Origin: Stramonita haemastoma
Lineage: Eukaryota; Mollusca; Gastropoda; Neogastropoda; Muricidae
Assembly: GCA_030674155.1 (NCBI GenBank)
Contig: CM060318.1
Span: 81,657,198-81,721,197, forward strand
DNA length: 64,000 bases
Direction: 5' to 3'
How positions within the stretch are numbered: the stretch's first letter is position 1; every line of letters begins with the position of its first letter. Both the position numbers and the translations under genes were made by a program. The notes beneath the pieces were generated by a model, which saw nothing but the letters and a program-made list of their open reading frames with translations, did not search any database and had not been told where the DNA came from. Shown piece by piece: positions 22,574-34,850 of the stretch.

Positions 22574-22640
22574 ACAATCCAATCCAATCTTCTTCTTTAT
22601 AGCCCTGCCGACCACACAGGCCATATCGGGGCTGTCACTG
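22574..22640 (-). mobile_element. very short LINE 3' end (tail plus hairpin)
   Basis: AACAATCCAATCCAATC is the (ATTGG)n LINE tail on the minus strand. AGCCCTG at 22601-22607 and CGGGGCT at 22627-22633 are the hairpin arms (one G-T wobble). Similarity to the LINE stops just after GCTGTCAC. No clear target duplication is seen. Confidence 0.7.
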
Positions 22641-25076
22641 AAGACTAAACAGACCTGTAGCGAATTCAATCATGACTGCATTGTGCAGATACAGATGAAA
22701 ATAAAAACTGTTCATTTGCTACTGAATTTATACCCGATGCATATATTTTTTGACATATTGAGAGACATGAAATGCCGTAGATAAGTACAGCTAATACAAC
22801 TCCCAAGGAGTATAGGACTGCGTTTGTTGAGAAAAATACATACCGCTTTTCTTAAGTTTTCTCTTTTTAGCACCAAATCCATTCGTTTTGAATACACTTT
22901 CAAAGCAATTGATACAGCAATTAGTGTACCAATTATTTATCTAATTTATCTGAAATTCTGACGTTTTAGCAATTTAAAATTCTGTACGCAGCCAAATTGT
23001 CAACAATTTTTAAATAAACATAAACATTCACAATTAAAAAAAAACAACACCTGTACAATTTCAAAAATGTAATTGAAGGATATAGCGATAATTAAAATAT
23101 TCCGAAATGCACTGTACTTTCCAGGGACACACGAGTCGTTTGCTATTCCCTGTCCGTTTTGTCCACGCACTCCCACGCATTTAAACTTTCATCAGTTTTC
23201 CCACACAAAAAAGTTTCCTCAGTTTATTGTCATCATTAATGAGGATACTCTCTATAGACGAGCCTCGATTTTCAAGACTTTCTAGAGAGATGTTTCTCAC
23301 AGGCTGTCATTATTTTGGGTCACTTTCAAGAAATTCAAAGTCTTGAATCTAGTATTTAAAACAAACAATACGTAAATCGACAATGCGGAATTCCGTTCAA
23401 AAAGGACGGAACATCACCCATGCGCTTGTCCTTAATTCTGCATTTTTTTTGTTTTTTGCCCCTGTTCGATTTCCCTCCCTTCTTTTTTTGTTCTTTCCAA
23501 TTTTCGTTTTCAATCTCTCATTTCTTTGTTGCTGCTGCCATACAGGGTTTTGTTCATTTAAAAAAAAAAAAGTTCGTTTCTTTTTGTTACTCTTGCAGGT
23601 TGTTTTTGTGTTTCTACCACTTTAATTTTATTAGCCACCTGCTGTCGTCTTTGCGTTTTCTTCTTTTTCATCCGTTTTTCTTCGTTTTTATTGCGCTTTT
23701 CCTTTAAGTGTCCGTTTTGTATTTCTTCTTCTGTTTCTTTGGGGTTTTATTTTTTCTTTGCAATATCCTATGCTTTTTATTCTTTTTTCAGTCTACAGTT
23801 CATCTGATCTAAATAAAATACAAAATATTAAAAATGAAGGAATGCGTATACTCTTCTGTCCTTTTTACGTTTTCATGCATGCGAGTCAGTTTGCATACCA
23901 TCTCTTTCTTAAGCGCGCGCACACACACACACACTTGACTTGACACACACACGCACGCACATACAATCTTAGTAACTGCAGTACCCTGTTAACCTCCCTT
24001 TTTTGTATTTAAACAAGCAATATAATTTTCTAAAACTCCGATCTGCTTTCAAAGTAACTACCAAGTTTGCCAATTCCCTATTCTTGCTCTCACACCCTCT
24101 CAGACGACTTAGCATATAACTGCTCTTATGCCTCATCCCCCATACACTATCCACCCTGCCCCTTCTGTTGAACAACCCTTTTTTTTAAAACACTCCCCAT
24201 GCCCCTTCACACTTAAAAACGCAAGAAACGAACGAGTTATGTTTCTGTGTCACTTATTGTATCATAATATCCATCTGCCTTTTGTGTCCACATGTAGGGC
24301 CAGGTTAAGTGTTAAAGGTTAGTATAAAGGTGAGTGTTAGCAATGAACATAAAAACTGGGAAAGGGCTGTCGGTCAGGCGGCTTGCCTGCCTGTATGCAT
24401 GCATGCATGTGGACACAATGGCACATAGACATTATGGTACGTAGCTTTTGATACGATGGTTCAAAATTGTTTCTTTAAATCACAAATCTATCAACAAGCA
24501 ATGGTTGTTTCTACTGCTTAACCTATTGCAGAGTTTGGAATGTCGATTTTCCAGCTCTGGAATCAGCTCAGTGGTTTACGGCAGCCTACCTTCATTTTGA
24601 AATAGGCTGTGGGAGTGTTAAAAAGAACAAAACTTAGGTAGATAAATGAAGTAACAAGCCCAAAGGTACTACCGTTTCTTATCGATTTTTGTCATTTCCC
24701 CGTTTCATAACTATGATTTTCCAGCTCTCAAATCAGCAATTCCCGGTCTACTGTACTTTCGAAAAACGCGTTTGTTTCTAAAAGAACTCAAGTTGAATTG
24801 ATGAACAAAGATGGTTATTAGGCCCAAAAATAAGACCATGGGAGAAAAAACCGTTTTTGTATATGCTAGCCCATTTTCTATTGTCATTTTACCTAGCCAT
24901 GCCTACCCTACTCCTTTCTCCCAATTGACAAACGAACCTAGTCGATAAACTAAAGAATAACCTAGTCACAAAACTACCTTCCTCTTCTTTTCAGTTTCCC
25001 CATTGTACTTCTACAAAATCAATTATCGATTCCTCTCCTCTCCCCCAAATATTAGTTACATAATAAAACACAATCT
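22641..25076. other. low-copy AT-rich DNA, about 2.4 kb
   Basis: I find no gene. A T-rich stretch at 23440-23760 (many TTTTC/TTCTTT runs) gives open frames of Phe/Leu/Ser composition. A CA/CACG stretch lies at 23917-23962, and GCATGCATGCATG near 24399. Confidence 0.4.
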
Positions 25077-25127
<51 letters not shown>

Positions 25128-25155
25128 ACACACACACACACACACACACACACAG
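25077..25155. repeat. (CT)n(CA)n microsatellite
   Basis: About 46 bp CT followed by about 28 bp CA, then directly a SINE fragment. Confidence 0.95.
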
Positions 25156-25330
25156 TGCTTACATGTTTAAACCTGTTCCGCCATTTGGAACAGTAGGCTC
25201 TTTCGTGTCGGTTGGAGTAGTTTAACTGCGAGCACATGGGTTCTAGATGCAAAAAAGCACACAAGCACACTATCCTCAAAATTGAAAAACGAGCACACAC
25301 CCCACACACACGCACACGTGCGCGCGCACT
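25156..25330 (+). mobile_element. SINE 3' half between CA tracts
   Basis: TACATGTTTAAACCTGTTCC, GGAACAGTAGGCTCTTTCGT, TTCTAGATGCAAAAAAGCAC and CACTATCCTCAAAATTG are the SINE 3' half. It starts right after the CA tract, at the position that corresponds to GCGCACACGTTAAA in complete copies, and ends in CACACACGCACACGTGCGCG. Confidence 0.75.
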
Positions 25331-25713
25331 ATTTTGTCAGGCATCCATTTCTGCCATAGTCTGTTCTCAATAATTATTTATCTCCAGTGTGCATCACCAC
25401 CTTCACTACCTCCCATTCCTCAGTTATTATTTTGCCTTGAGGATTCGGTACCACTTGCATCGAAATGCGTTGAATTGTATCTGTTTTGTAGGAATTCGAG
25501 TTCAAGCAAAGTGTTCAATTTTCTCTTGAAAGTTTGCTTCAGCTTTGGACTCTCCCCACCACCCCTTTTGCAGACAATATGTTTTATGCACTTACAAAGA
25601 AACCATCGTTTATTTTGCTGCTGCTTCGTTACTATAGCCTCTGAGCTCTGCTTTCGTCTATTACACATGATTCAGTGCGTAGTTCTGGCTTTTCCTTGTC
25701 GCTTTGAACACTT
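25331..25713. other. spacer left of the LINE
   Basis: Contains an open frame (25334-25738) of Cys/Phe/Leu-rich composition with no domain I recognise. Probably not a gene. Confidence 0.35.
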
Positions 25714-26406
25714 CCAATCCAATCCAATGATGTTATAGCCCGCCGACCACATAGGCCATATCAGGGCTATCACCTCGTCACATTTTAAAACTCGTATTAA
25801 GTGTGCGACTATGTACAGTTTAAAACGAGGCATAAAACCAACTCAACTGTCCTTGCTTGTATCGACGCCCCGGTCGACCATAAGGGTCAGCCCAGGGCGG
25901 CCCCCGCGTCGTGGGAAAACCCACATCGATCGCACTTAAAACGAGATAAAACCAAAACCAGATTCCTTAAAACAACCTTGTCCTTAAAGAACAACCATAC
26001 CACTTTCGCTCATATAAGACGGAAAAAGCCAGATTCTCTCAGGAAGTTAAAAATGGTGTCCGGTGGAAATCCCGAAAAAAGGATCTTTAGGGAGTTCGCG
26101 GTAAAATGCTTGTGCCTAATATCCTGAACATCATGACACTCCAGGAGCAGATGCCTGATGGTCACCCGCACGTCACAAGTCACGCACCACTGGGGTTCCC
26201 TTGCCTTTCAGCAAGTGAACAGAGTGATGTGAGAATGACCTCGTGTGTGTCCTGGTGAGCACGTCGCCTCCCTTCGGTTTTTGACACACAGAGGGAAAAC
26301 CTCTTACAGGTTGGGATGGATCCGAAAAAGCTTTTGTTCGTCTGAGCTTCCACTCCTCCTGCCAGAAGGGAATGCAGGGAAATAACAGCAACAGCAGCAC
26401 TCACTC
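25714..26406 (-). mobile_element. LINE 3' segment (3' UTR, RNase H downstream part)
   Basis: Minus orientation: the tail CCAATCCAATCCAATGATG at about 25715, hairpin AGCCCG.../CAGGGCT with one base deleted in the left arm, then the 3' UTR and the C-terminal coding end (Cys/His knuckle region, antisense around 26120-26260). It is close in sequence to 34851-35500 of the long copy, and similarity ends near 26370-26406. What follows (26430 onward) is the 5' part of the same LINE family in the opposite orientation. Confidence 0.85.
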
Positions 26407-26429
26407 CTAAAGCAGCAGTGGTTAACAGT

Positions 26430-28340
26430 CGTGTGTTTAGTGGCCTGTCAGACGGATTTTGGCTCTGGAGTGGCTGGGCCCAGCCAACCGAGCACCGCTG
26501 ACAGTGCGCCTACCCTGGTGAAGAAGGCCTCTGGCGGGGGCCTAAAACCCGCTCCTGTGCGCCCTGTTGGCGCACAGAGAATGCCAGCTCTTGTCCGGGG
26601 TCCAAACTACCGACCCCGGATCCAAAGAAAACCGGTCCCCTCCCCCAAAACCAGTTGAGGGCTGGAGAACGGTCCCCTCCGGTGCCTGTAGAGGCGCCGA
26701 GGTGGTGGTAGTGGCGGCGGGGGAGCAAAAGTTGCCCCCAAGAAAAAAGTTGTGAAGTCTCTCTCAGACAGTACCAAGGAAGGCCGATAAGACTTTCTGC
26801 ACGAAAGTCAGTCTTCCGTGCTTTTCGGGGGATATGTCGGAGATAAGAGTGACAAGAGCAGCATACCGCTTTATGACAAACATTTTACAGTAGAATATTC
26901 GCGGTTGACGTCCAACAGGGAGGAGCTGCAACTTCTCTGCCGAGACCAGAACCGGCCGTGGTTCGCACTCCAGGAGACGCGTTTAAGGGAGGAAAAGGAT
27001 TTTCATTTGTCTGGTATAGCTCCATCCATGAAAGGGCCAAGCCACAGAGCGTGGAACCTCCGGCAGTGTGAGTTTGCTCATTGGAATTCCTTGCTGTACA
27101 GTGTGTGGTCCTCGACACTCCTCTCCAGGCGGTGGCTGCTAGGGTCAGGTGCACAAGACAGTTACGGTGTGCAGCATCTACTTGTCTCCGTCCATGGCGG
27201 CGAGGAAGGCAGACTTGGTGTCGCTGGTTCAGCAGTTGCCTTCCCCTTCCTGTTGCTGGGGGACTTCAACGGGTATTCCCCCCTTTGGGGAAGCAGAAAA
27301 GTCGTCCGCGAGGGGCCTCCTCCTTGAGGAGGTGTTTCTAGGGGCAGGACCTGTGCGTGCTCAACGGCAAGGTTCCCACTTATCTGCACTCTGCGAACGG
27401 TACGCTGTCGTGTCTGGATCTGTCGTCTGCGATCCCTCGTTGGTCTTGGGGTTTTCGTTTGGAAGTAGCGTGACGAATCTGACACGGCAGCGACCATTTT
27501 CCGGTGGACTTGGCGTGGAGAGGGGCGGCAGAGGAAGCCCGTACGCAGACGTTTGACGTCAGGAGGGCCAACTGGGATGCCTTCAGGGCCAACATTGTTT
27601 CCGGGATGGACGAGGAGTCTGTCTTGTCTGCGGAAGATCCGGCGGAGGCACTGACGTCGTGCGTGGTTCAGGCTGCGAGGCGGTCGGCTCCCAGGACCAG
27701 CGGTCGACCGGGGACACCCAGGGTGCCCTGGCTCAACGAGAAATGTAGGGCGGTCCGGAAGGAACGCAAAAAGGCGCAGCGTCTGGTCAGGCATCAACCG
27801 TCTCCGGCAGCGGTCTCGGTCCACCAGAAACTGCGGGCCAAGTCCAGCAGGCGTGAGGCGTGGAGGCGCTTTTGCTCCAAGCTGAACAGCAGGATCTCCA
27901 GCAAGAAGGTCTGGAGGGTGATTGCAAAGATCAAGGGGCAGGGCGCCTCCACGTCGATCAACCATTTGCGCTCGGGGACGCTTTGGTCACCGACAGGGAG
28001 GCGGTGGCTAATCTGCTGGCCGCCACCTTGAGGGCAAACTCGTCGGCAGAAACGAAAACGCAGGCATTTTTGAATACGAAGCGGTGTCGGGAGAAAGTGC
28101 CTTTGAGTTTTGAGTCCAGCAACGAGGAAGTCTATAACCTGCCGTTTTCTTTCCCGGAGCTGAAGAGCGCCTTGCAGTCTTGCGGTGAGACTTCTGCGGG
28201 CCCGGACGAGGTCCATTATGGCCTTCTAAGGCACCTTCCGGAAGTATGTCTGCGGACCCTGCTGAAGGTCTACAAAGGATCTGGACGACGGGGTTTTTTC
28301 CCCCGTCTTGGCAGATGGCCTGCGTTGTCCCTCTCTCGAA
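26430..28340 (+). mobile_element. LINE 5' segment, inverted relative to its 3' segment
   Basis: Plus orientation: a putative ORF1 C-terminal stretch (about 26431-26658, Pro/Ala/Arg-rich, beginning VACQTDFG), then the ORF2 endonuclease, linker and start of the RT. Similarity to the long copy ends near 28339 (GCCTGCGTTGTCCCTCTCTC). The RT core and first part of the RNase H are absent. A 3' piece on minus followed by a 5' piece on plus, with the middle lost, is the arrangement expected from twin priming during target-primed reverse transcription. Two independent insertions are an alternative. Confidence 0.8.
26870..28340 (+). pseudogene. broken LINE ORF2: APE-type endonuclease, linker and RT N-terminus
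   Basis: This would encode the apurinic-like endonuclease that nicks target DNA and the start of the reverse transcriptase. Visible motifs: TSNREELQ near the start, QET at 26971-26979 (catalytic Glu), LLGDFNGYSPLWG at 27253-27291 (GDFN), and SDHFP at 27489-27503 (catalytic Asp/His). A long open linker frame follows at 27504-28031, and FSFPELKSALQ plus AGPDEVHYG at about 28147-28220 (RT N-terminal block). The motifs lie in different frames, so several frameshifts separate them. The usual Trp in the QWN-type motif at the start is replaced by a stop codon followed by a 1-base deletion. The family is best matched to I-group LINEs (Nimb/nimbus of snails is my nearest guess). The copy cannot be active. 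Confidence 0.85.
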
Positions 28341-28842
28341 TAACAAGATCATAAATAACAAAGACCACATGCAACGGACCATTGAAGTAGAAGAAGGGTT
28401 ATGGATGCGATATCTGTCTTCAGGAGAGATTTCCTAATTATAAACATTAGCCACAAAACAGTACCTACCATGTGAAAATAAAGGGAACAACCTATGGGCA
28501 AGTAACCAATACGTCGGATTACTTCAAAGAAAAAAACCTTACATAAAAACTAACAGTAAATTGAAGAACGCCAAAGTGATAATACTGAAATAGCTCCTAC
28601 CAAGCAACAAGCAACTAATTAAAACCAATTTTCCCAGTATACATGAAGTCATAAGCAAAATGTAGCTTTGCAAGCCTTTATCTACAACTTTAATCAACAT
28701 CATTTATAGCCCAGCCAACCTCAAGAGCTCATATCAGGACTGTCATTGTATTAAGGTTAAATCTCAGATTAAATGTATATACAGATGTATATAATTATAC
28801 AGATGCTATGATATACAGTATACAACTGTTTGGGTTTTGCGC

Positions 28843-28865
28843 GCGCGCGCGTGCGCGTGTGTGTG

Positions 28866-28900
<35 letters not shown>
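28843..28900. repeat. (GC)n(TG)n tract in tandem unit 1
   Basis: GCGCGCGCGCGTGCGC followed by TG repeats. The position is equivalent to the first TG tract of later units. Confidence 0.93.
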
Positions 28901-28981
28901 GCATGGAGAAGGGGGAGAACACATGTATCAATAAACTTTGTATAGATAAAAACATTCACGAATTCGTGTAGTCAAGCAAGC

Positions 28982-29069
28982 ATGTGTGTGCGTGCGTGCA
29001 CGTGTTTGTCTCTGTGTGTGCGCATACGTGCGTGCACGTGTGTGTGTGTGGTGTGTGTGTGTGTGCGCG

Positions 29070-29144
<75 letters not shown>

Positions 29145-29155
29145 CGCACGCGAGC
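28982..29155. repeat. (TG)n/(CG)n tract, unit 1 second tract
   Basis: About 170 bp of TG with CGTGCACGTG and CGCGCGCGCACGCG blocks, preceding TTATTATGGTCACGAAGATG. Confidence 0.95.
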
Positions 29156-29974
29156 GTTTATTATGGTCACGAAGATGGTAGGCACACTAGCACTCCTTTA
29201 TGATTAAGATATTTTATGCCTCCTAACACTTTGTCGTCCAAATCGTATGGTGACGTGAAATATTATACCACATTGCTACTAATAAGAGTGGTCACTGCGA
29301 CATTTACCAAATAGTTACTTTGAGAGCGCTTTTTAAGAAAAACTAGAAACCATTGCGTGCTTTTAGGCATTAAAATACTGCTGAAATACCTAGTCGTGTG
29401 TTTAAATTCGACGGAAACAATAAAGAGAAATTTATGTAACAGGCTTTACCATCTATAATTTGCAAGATACGTCACACTCTCGCTGAATAATAAGATAATA
29501 AAATGAAAAAGACTGCACATGAAAGACAATCCACCAAAAGTGGAAGAGGGGTGACAGATGCAATATCTGTCTTCAGCAGACTTTCCTTTAATTACGAGAT
29601 ACAAAGCAGTAATCATCATGTGAAATTAAAAACAAAAAAACATCCTACGCGTATGTAACCAATACGTGAAGTATTTGCTTCAAAGAGAAAAGCCTCATAT
29701 GAAAGACTAACAGCAAATTAAAAAGCGCCAATGGAAGGGGAATAATTCAGAAATGGCTCGTACCAAGTAAAAAGAGACCAAAGAAAGCCATTTGTTTTCC
29801 AGTACGCATGAAGGCATCAGCAAAACTTATCTTTGTAGGCCGTTAAGTGCTGTCATTGCATTAAAATGATCTCAGATTTAAAGTGTCCACCCATACGAAG
29901 GTGTTCTAATACACAGTTTAAACCCGTTTGGGTTTTGCACAAACGCGTCTGCGTGCGCATGCGCGCGTGATGTG

Positions 29975-30000
29975 TGGGGGGGGGGGGGGGGGGGGGGGGA
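29975..30000. repeat. long poly-G run in unit 2
   Basis: More than 20 consecutive G after GTGATGTGTG. The same place in units 3, 5, 6, 7 and 9 also carries a G run. Confidence 0.95.
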
Positions 30001-30095
30001 GGGTTCGGGACGAGAGGACACGTGCATCAATTTTGTACAGATATCAAATACATATCTGCGATTGCGTGTGTGTATTTGTGTAGGGTCACACAAGC

Positions 30096-30096
<1 letters not shown>

Positions 30097-30171
<75 letters not shown>

Positions 30172-30230
30172 ATGTGTGTGTGTGTGTGTGTGCGCGCGCG
30201 CGCGCGCGTGTGAGTGTGCGTGTGTTCTTA
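30097..30230. repeat. (TA)n(TG)n(GC)n compound microsatellite
   Basis: About 60 bp TA, then TG, then GCGCGCGCGCGCGCG. Lies directly upstream of a SINE 3' end. Confidence 0.95.
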
Positions 30231-30234
30231 AAAA

Positions 30235-30335
30235 AAATCATTTTTTCTTTTATATTGATAATACAATAAGCACTCATGTTTTTTTACATCTAGTCCCCGT
30301 GTGTATGCTGTTTTGTAAATCTTATTGTCTGTTCC

Positions 30336-30338
<3 letters not shown>
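30235..30338 (-). mobile_element. SINE 3'-end fragment within TG repeats
   Basis: TTTATATTGATAATACAATA, CATCTAGTCCCCGTGTGTAT and GCTGTTTTGTAAATCTTATT form the SINE 3' end on minus. At GTTCCCTC, where complete copies continue with ACCGGCACACAATGG, a (TG)n tract starts instead. Confidence 0.8.
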
Positions 30339-30423
<85 letters not shown>

Positions 30424-30430
30424 GTGTGTT
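30339..30430. repeat. (TG)n microsatellite
   Basis: About 90 bp nearly pure TG following the truncated SINE. Confidence 0.97.
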
Positions 30431-31048
30431 ATGGCCATGGGGATGGTCGGCACATCAGCATTCCTTTGTTATTAAATGTTTTAAGTTTCTTAATATTTGA
30501 GATTCCAAACTGTATGGTTACGTGAAATATACCACGTTGCTACTAATAAAAAGTGTCCATGGGGATGTTCAGAAGAAAGTAAATTATTTCGTAAGTATGT
30601 TTCAAAGAAAAACATTGTTTTTAAACAAACCAGCCAGGGAGTGCATTAAAGCATTCATATACCGCTGATATATCTAGTTTTGTGTTGAAATTTGTTCATA
30701 GCAGAATAGAGAACTTTACATGACAGAGAAAAGTAGCCAATCTGTTTGCCCTGTATTGTTTAGGCACATTAAAAAGGTCTTTTTTAATATCTGGATTTCT
30801 CTATCTTTGGGGCGGTAGCTGCGTTTTTCTACCAGCTTTATCATCTGTTTTTTTCCAAAGTGAAACTACGACACGCTTTTGAGGAACAAGCTTATAAATG
30901 ACAAAGACTGCATACAAAAGACGATCCAAGTGGAAAAAAGGCGACAGATGCAATCTCTGTCTTCAGCAGACTCTTCTTTAAATAGAATTATTCGCTACAA
31001 AATAGTACCTACCTTGTGAGAATTAAGAAAATGTTCGATGTGCAGGTA

Positions 31049-31283
31049 CCAATCCAATCCAATGATGTTGCTTATAGCCCCGCCAACCACATAGGCCATA
31101 TCAGGGCTGTCACCTCGTCACATTGTAAAACTCGTATTAAAAGTGTGCGACTATGTACAGTTCAAAACGAGGTATAAAAGCAACTCGACTGTCCTTGCTT
31201 GAATCGACGCCCCGGTCAACCATAAGGGTCAGCCCAGGACGGCCACCGCGTCGTGGGAAAACCCACATCATGACACAGGTACA
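31049..31283 (-). mobile_element. 235-bp 5'-truncated LINE with 12-bp target duplication
   Basis: GATGTGCAGGTA at 31037-31048 is repeated at 31284-31295. The tail CCAATCCAATCCAATGATG is at the left, then the hairpin AGCCCCG/CAGGGCT (one mismatch) and 3' UTR up to GGGAAAACCCACATC, with about 15 extra bases before the right duplicate. It sits in a tandem-array unit between AATTAAGAAAATGTTC and ACCGATACATCGG, whose empty version is seen in the other units. Confidence 0.9.
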
Positions 31284-34167
31284 GATGTGCAGGTAACCGA
31301 TACATCGGATGTTAGCTTAAAAGAAAAATCCCTTTATGAAAGACTAAAGTAGATTAAAGGACGCCAATGTAAAGTGAAATATTACAAAAACGGTTTATAC
31401 AGAGCAACAACAGACTTAAGAAAAACAATTTTCCTAGTACATAATGAAATCATAACCAAAATAATATGGGATTGAAAGCCATTATCTACAATTTTTATCC
31501 AACAGTACCATTTATTGCCCAGCCGACCTCAAGTAGCCATATCAGGGCTGCAATTGGATCAACATTAAATCTCATATTATTAAAGTGTCCACACACATGC
31601 AGATGCTGTAATAGACTACAGCTGTTCCGGTTTTGCACAAACGCGTCTGTGTGCGTGCGTGTTTAGGTGTATATGTGCGCGCGCGCGAGCATGTGCATGT
31701 GTGTGTATGTCGAAAGGGGGGGGGTGAGGGATGACATGAGTATTAATAAATTTTGTTAGTATAGATATCAAGAACATACCCGCGAATGCGTATGGTCAAG
31801 CAAACGTGTGTGTATGTGTGTGTGCGCGCACACACGCATGCGTGCGTATGTGCGTATTTGTGTGTGTATGTGTGTGTGTGTGTGCGCTTGTTTATTATGA
31901 CAATGAGGATAGTAGGCATACCAGCATTCTCTTATGAATAAAGTAATGTTAATGGTTCTTAACAATTCACCTTCCAAATCGTATGATTATGTGAAATATT
32001 GTAGCCACGTTGCTTTTAATAAATGAGTGATCATGAGAACATTGAGCAATACAGTTATTTTAAGAGTGTTTTTAAAAGAATGTGCTTGTCTTCTGTTTGA
32101 GTATTTAAAAGAGGTCTTTTTAATTTGTGGTTTTCCCCATCTTTTTGTGGCAGAGGTTGCGTTTTTCTACAGGCTTTATTATCTATATTTTTGAGTAAAA
32201 ATAAACCCTACAACGCACTATTTCGAAACAAGAAGATTAGGAATGGCAAAGTCTGTATACAAAAGACAATCTAAATGGGAGAAAGGCGACAGATGCAATC
32301 TCTGTCTTCAGCAGATATTTCCTTAAATATAACTACAGCTAAAAATAGTACATACCAGGTGAAAATTAAGAAAATACCCAATAGGCAAGTAACCGATACG
32401 TGCGATGTTTTCTTCAACGAGAAAACTCTTACATAAAAAACTAACACTAAACTGAACGCCGATGGAAAGTGAAGTAATACAGAAATGGTTCTTACCAAGT
32501 AAGAAGAGAATAAAAAGGTCTTATTGCATATGAAGTTATAAGCAGATAGCTTATCAGCTGTAATCTACAGCTTTCATCCAACAATATTCATAGCCCAGTC
32601 GAACTCAAGAGGTCATATCAGGGATGTCACAGCATTGAAATTAAATCTCAGATTAAAAGTTTCCACCCGTATGCATATGCTATGATATACAATGTACAAC
32701 TGTTTCGGTTTTGCACAAACGCATGCGCGCATGCGAGTGCGGACGCGTATGTGTGTGTGTATGTGCGCGCTTGCGTGCATGTGTGTGCGTATGTGCATGT
32801 TACGGGGAGGGGAAAGGACAAATGTATCAATATATTTTGTTTGTATAGATATCAAAAACATACACGCAAATTCGTGTGGTCAAGCAAGTATATTTGTGTG
32901 TGTGTGAATACGTGCGTGCGTAGGTGCATGTTTTTGTGTTTGTATCTGTGCGTGTACATATGCGCGCGCGCGCGTGTGTGTGTATGTGTATGTGCACGTG
33001 TTTATCATGGTTATGGGGATGGTAGGCACACCAGCACACCTTTATGATTAAGATATTTTATGCCTCTTAACACTTCTTCCAAATCGTATGGATACGTGAA
33101 ATACTTTACTATATTACTACTTATAAAAGAGTCGTCATTAGGACAGTTAGCAAAACAGTTATTTTGAGAGTGCTTTTTTTTAAAAAGAAAAACTAGATCC
33201 TCTTTTAGGCAAATAAGCCAGTGAGTGCATTCAAGCGTTAAATATACTGCTGAAATATCTAGTCGTGTGTATAAATTTAACAAAAACAATAAAGAGAACT
33301 ACATATAATTGAGAAATGTAGACAATTTGCTAGCGGATTATTGGCTTAGGCACTTTAAGAAAAAAGATTTTTAAATTGTGGTTCTTTTTGTTGGTACAGA
33401 AGTTGCGTTTATCGTCTATATTAGTTTTTTTCCAAGATAAACAAACCTATGGACACACTCGTGTGGAATGACAATTGAAAAAAAAGACTGCACACCAAAG
33501 ACAGTTCACCTAAATTGGAAGAGGGGCGACAGATGCAGTCTGCCTTCAGCAGATTTTTCTTTGATTATAATCATGAGCTACAAAATAGTAAGTACCATGT
33601 GAAAATAAAACACCCGATGCGTATGAACCAATACGTGAAGTGTTTGCCTCAGAGAGAAAAGCCTTACATGAAAGACTGACAGTAAATTGAAAAATGCAAA
33701 TGGAGAGGGAACAATTCGAAAATGGCTCTTACCAAGCAACAAGAGACTAAAGAATGCCTTTTTTTCCAGTACGTATGAAGTCATCAGCAAAAAATAATTA
33801 TTGGTTTGTTAGCCGTTATCTACATTTTTTATTGAACAATATCTATAGCCCAGCCAACCTCGAGAAGCTATAACCAGGGCTGTCATTGCATTAAAATCAA
33901 ATCTCAGATTAGAAGTGTCCTCCGATAATTGGGCAGATTCTATAATATACCGTCTACAACTATTTGGGTTTTGCTGAAATGCGTCCGTGTGCGTGTGGGT
34001 GTTTATATGTATGTGTGTATGTGTGCGCGCGTGTGTGCACGCGCGATTGTGTACGTCCGAAGGGGGGAGGGGAGGACAGGGTATCAATAAATTTTGTTTG
34101 TATAGAAAATTACATACCCACGGATGTTTGTGGTCAAATAAGCACGTGTGTTTGCGTGTCTGTATGT

Positions 34168-34168
<1 letters not shown>

Positions 34169-34225
<57 letters not shown>

Positions 34226-34250
34226 TGTGTGAGAGTGTATATGTGTGTCT
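34169..34250. repeat. (TG)n tract of tandem unit 5
   Basis: About 55 bp TG then GTCTGTGTGAGAGTG. Position equivalent to the second TG tract of other units. Confidence 0.95.
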
Positions 34251-34850
34251 ATTATGGCCATAGGGATGGTAGACATACCGCCATCCATTTATGATTAAAA
34301 AGTTTGTTTCTTGATCAACATTCTACCTTCCAAGTCGTATAGTTAGCTGAAAAAATGTAGCCACGTTGCTACTAATAAAAGAATGTCCATAAGAACATAC
34401 CATAAAACGATTTGAGAATACTGTTTACAGTGAATCTAAATTCTCTTTGAAACAAATAGAATTAATCGGTTAGTGCATTAAAGCGTTTGTATATTGCTAA
34501 AATGTGTGTTGAAAACTGGTGGAAAATAATATAGAACACTTTATATGAGCTGAAAAATGTACCCACTTTGCTTGCCTTTCGTTAGTTTAGGTACTTCAAG
34601 AGAGGTCTTTTCAAAATGTATGTTTTTCCTGTCTTTGGGACAGAGGATGTGTTGTTACCGGCTTTATAATAAACATTTTCCCAGATAAACAAACCTATGA
34701 CACACTCTTGCAATAACAAGTTTATAAATGACAAAGACTGCTCTCTAAAGACCATTTAAACGGGAAAAGGGTGACAGATTCAATCTCTGTCTTCATCAGA
34801 CATTATCTATTATAATTATTAGCTACAAAACAGTACCTATCATGTAAAAA

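Noticed and set aside
23383..23707. Hydrophobic Phe/Leu/Ser frames that look like membrane segments
   Set aside because: They come from a T-rich stretch; there is no start context, conservation or domain.
25334..25738. A 134-codon frame left of the LINE
   Set aside because: Runs into the LINE tail at its end, Cys/Phe-rich composition, no family signature.
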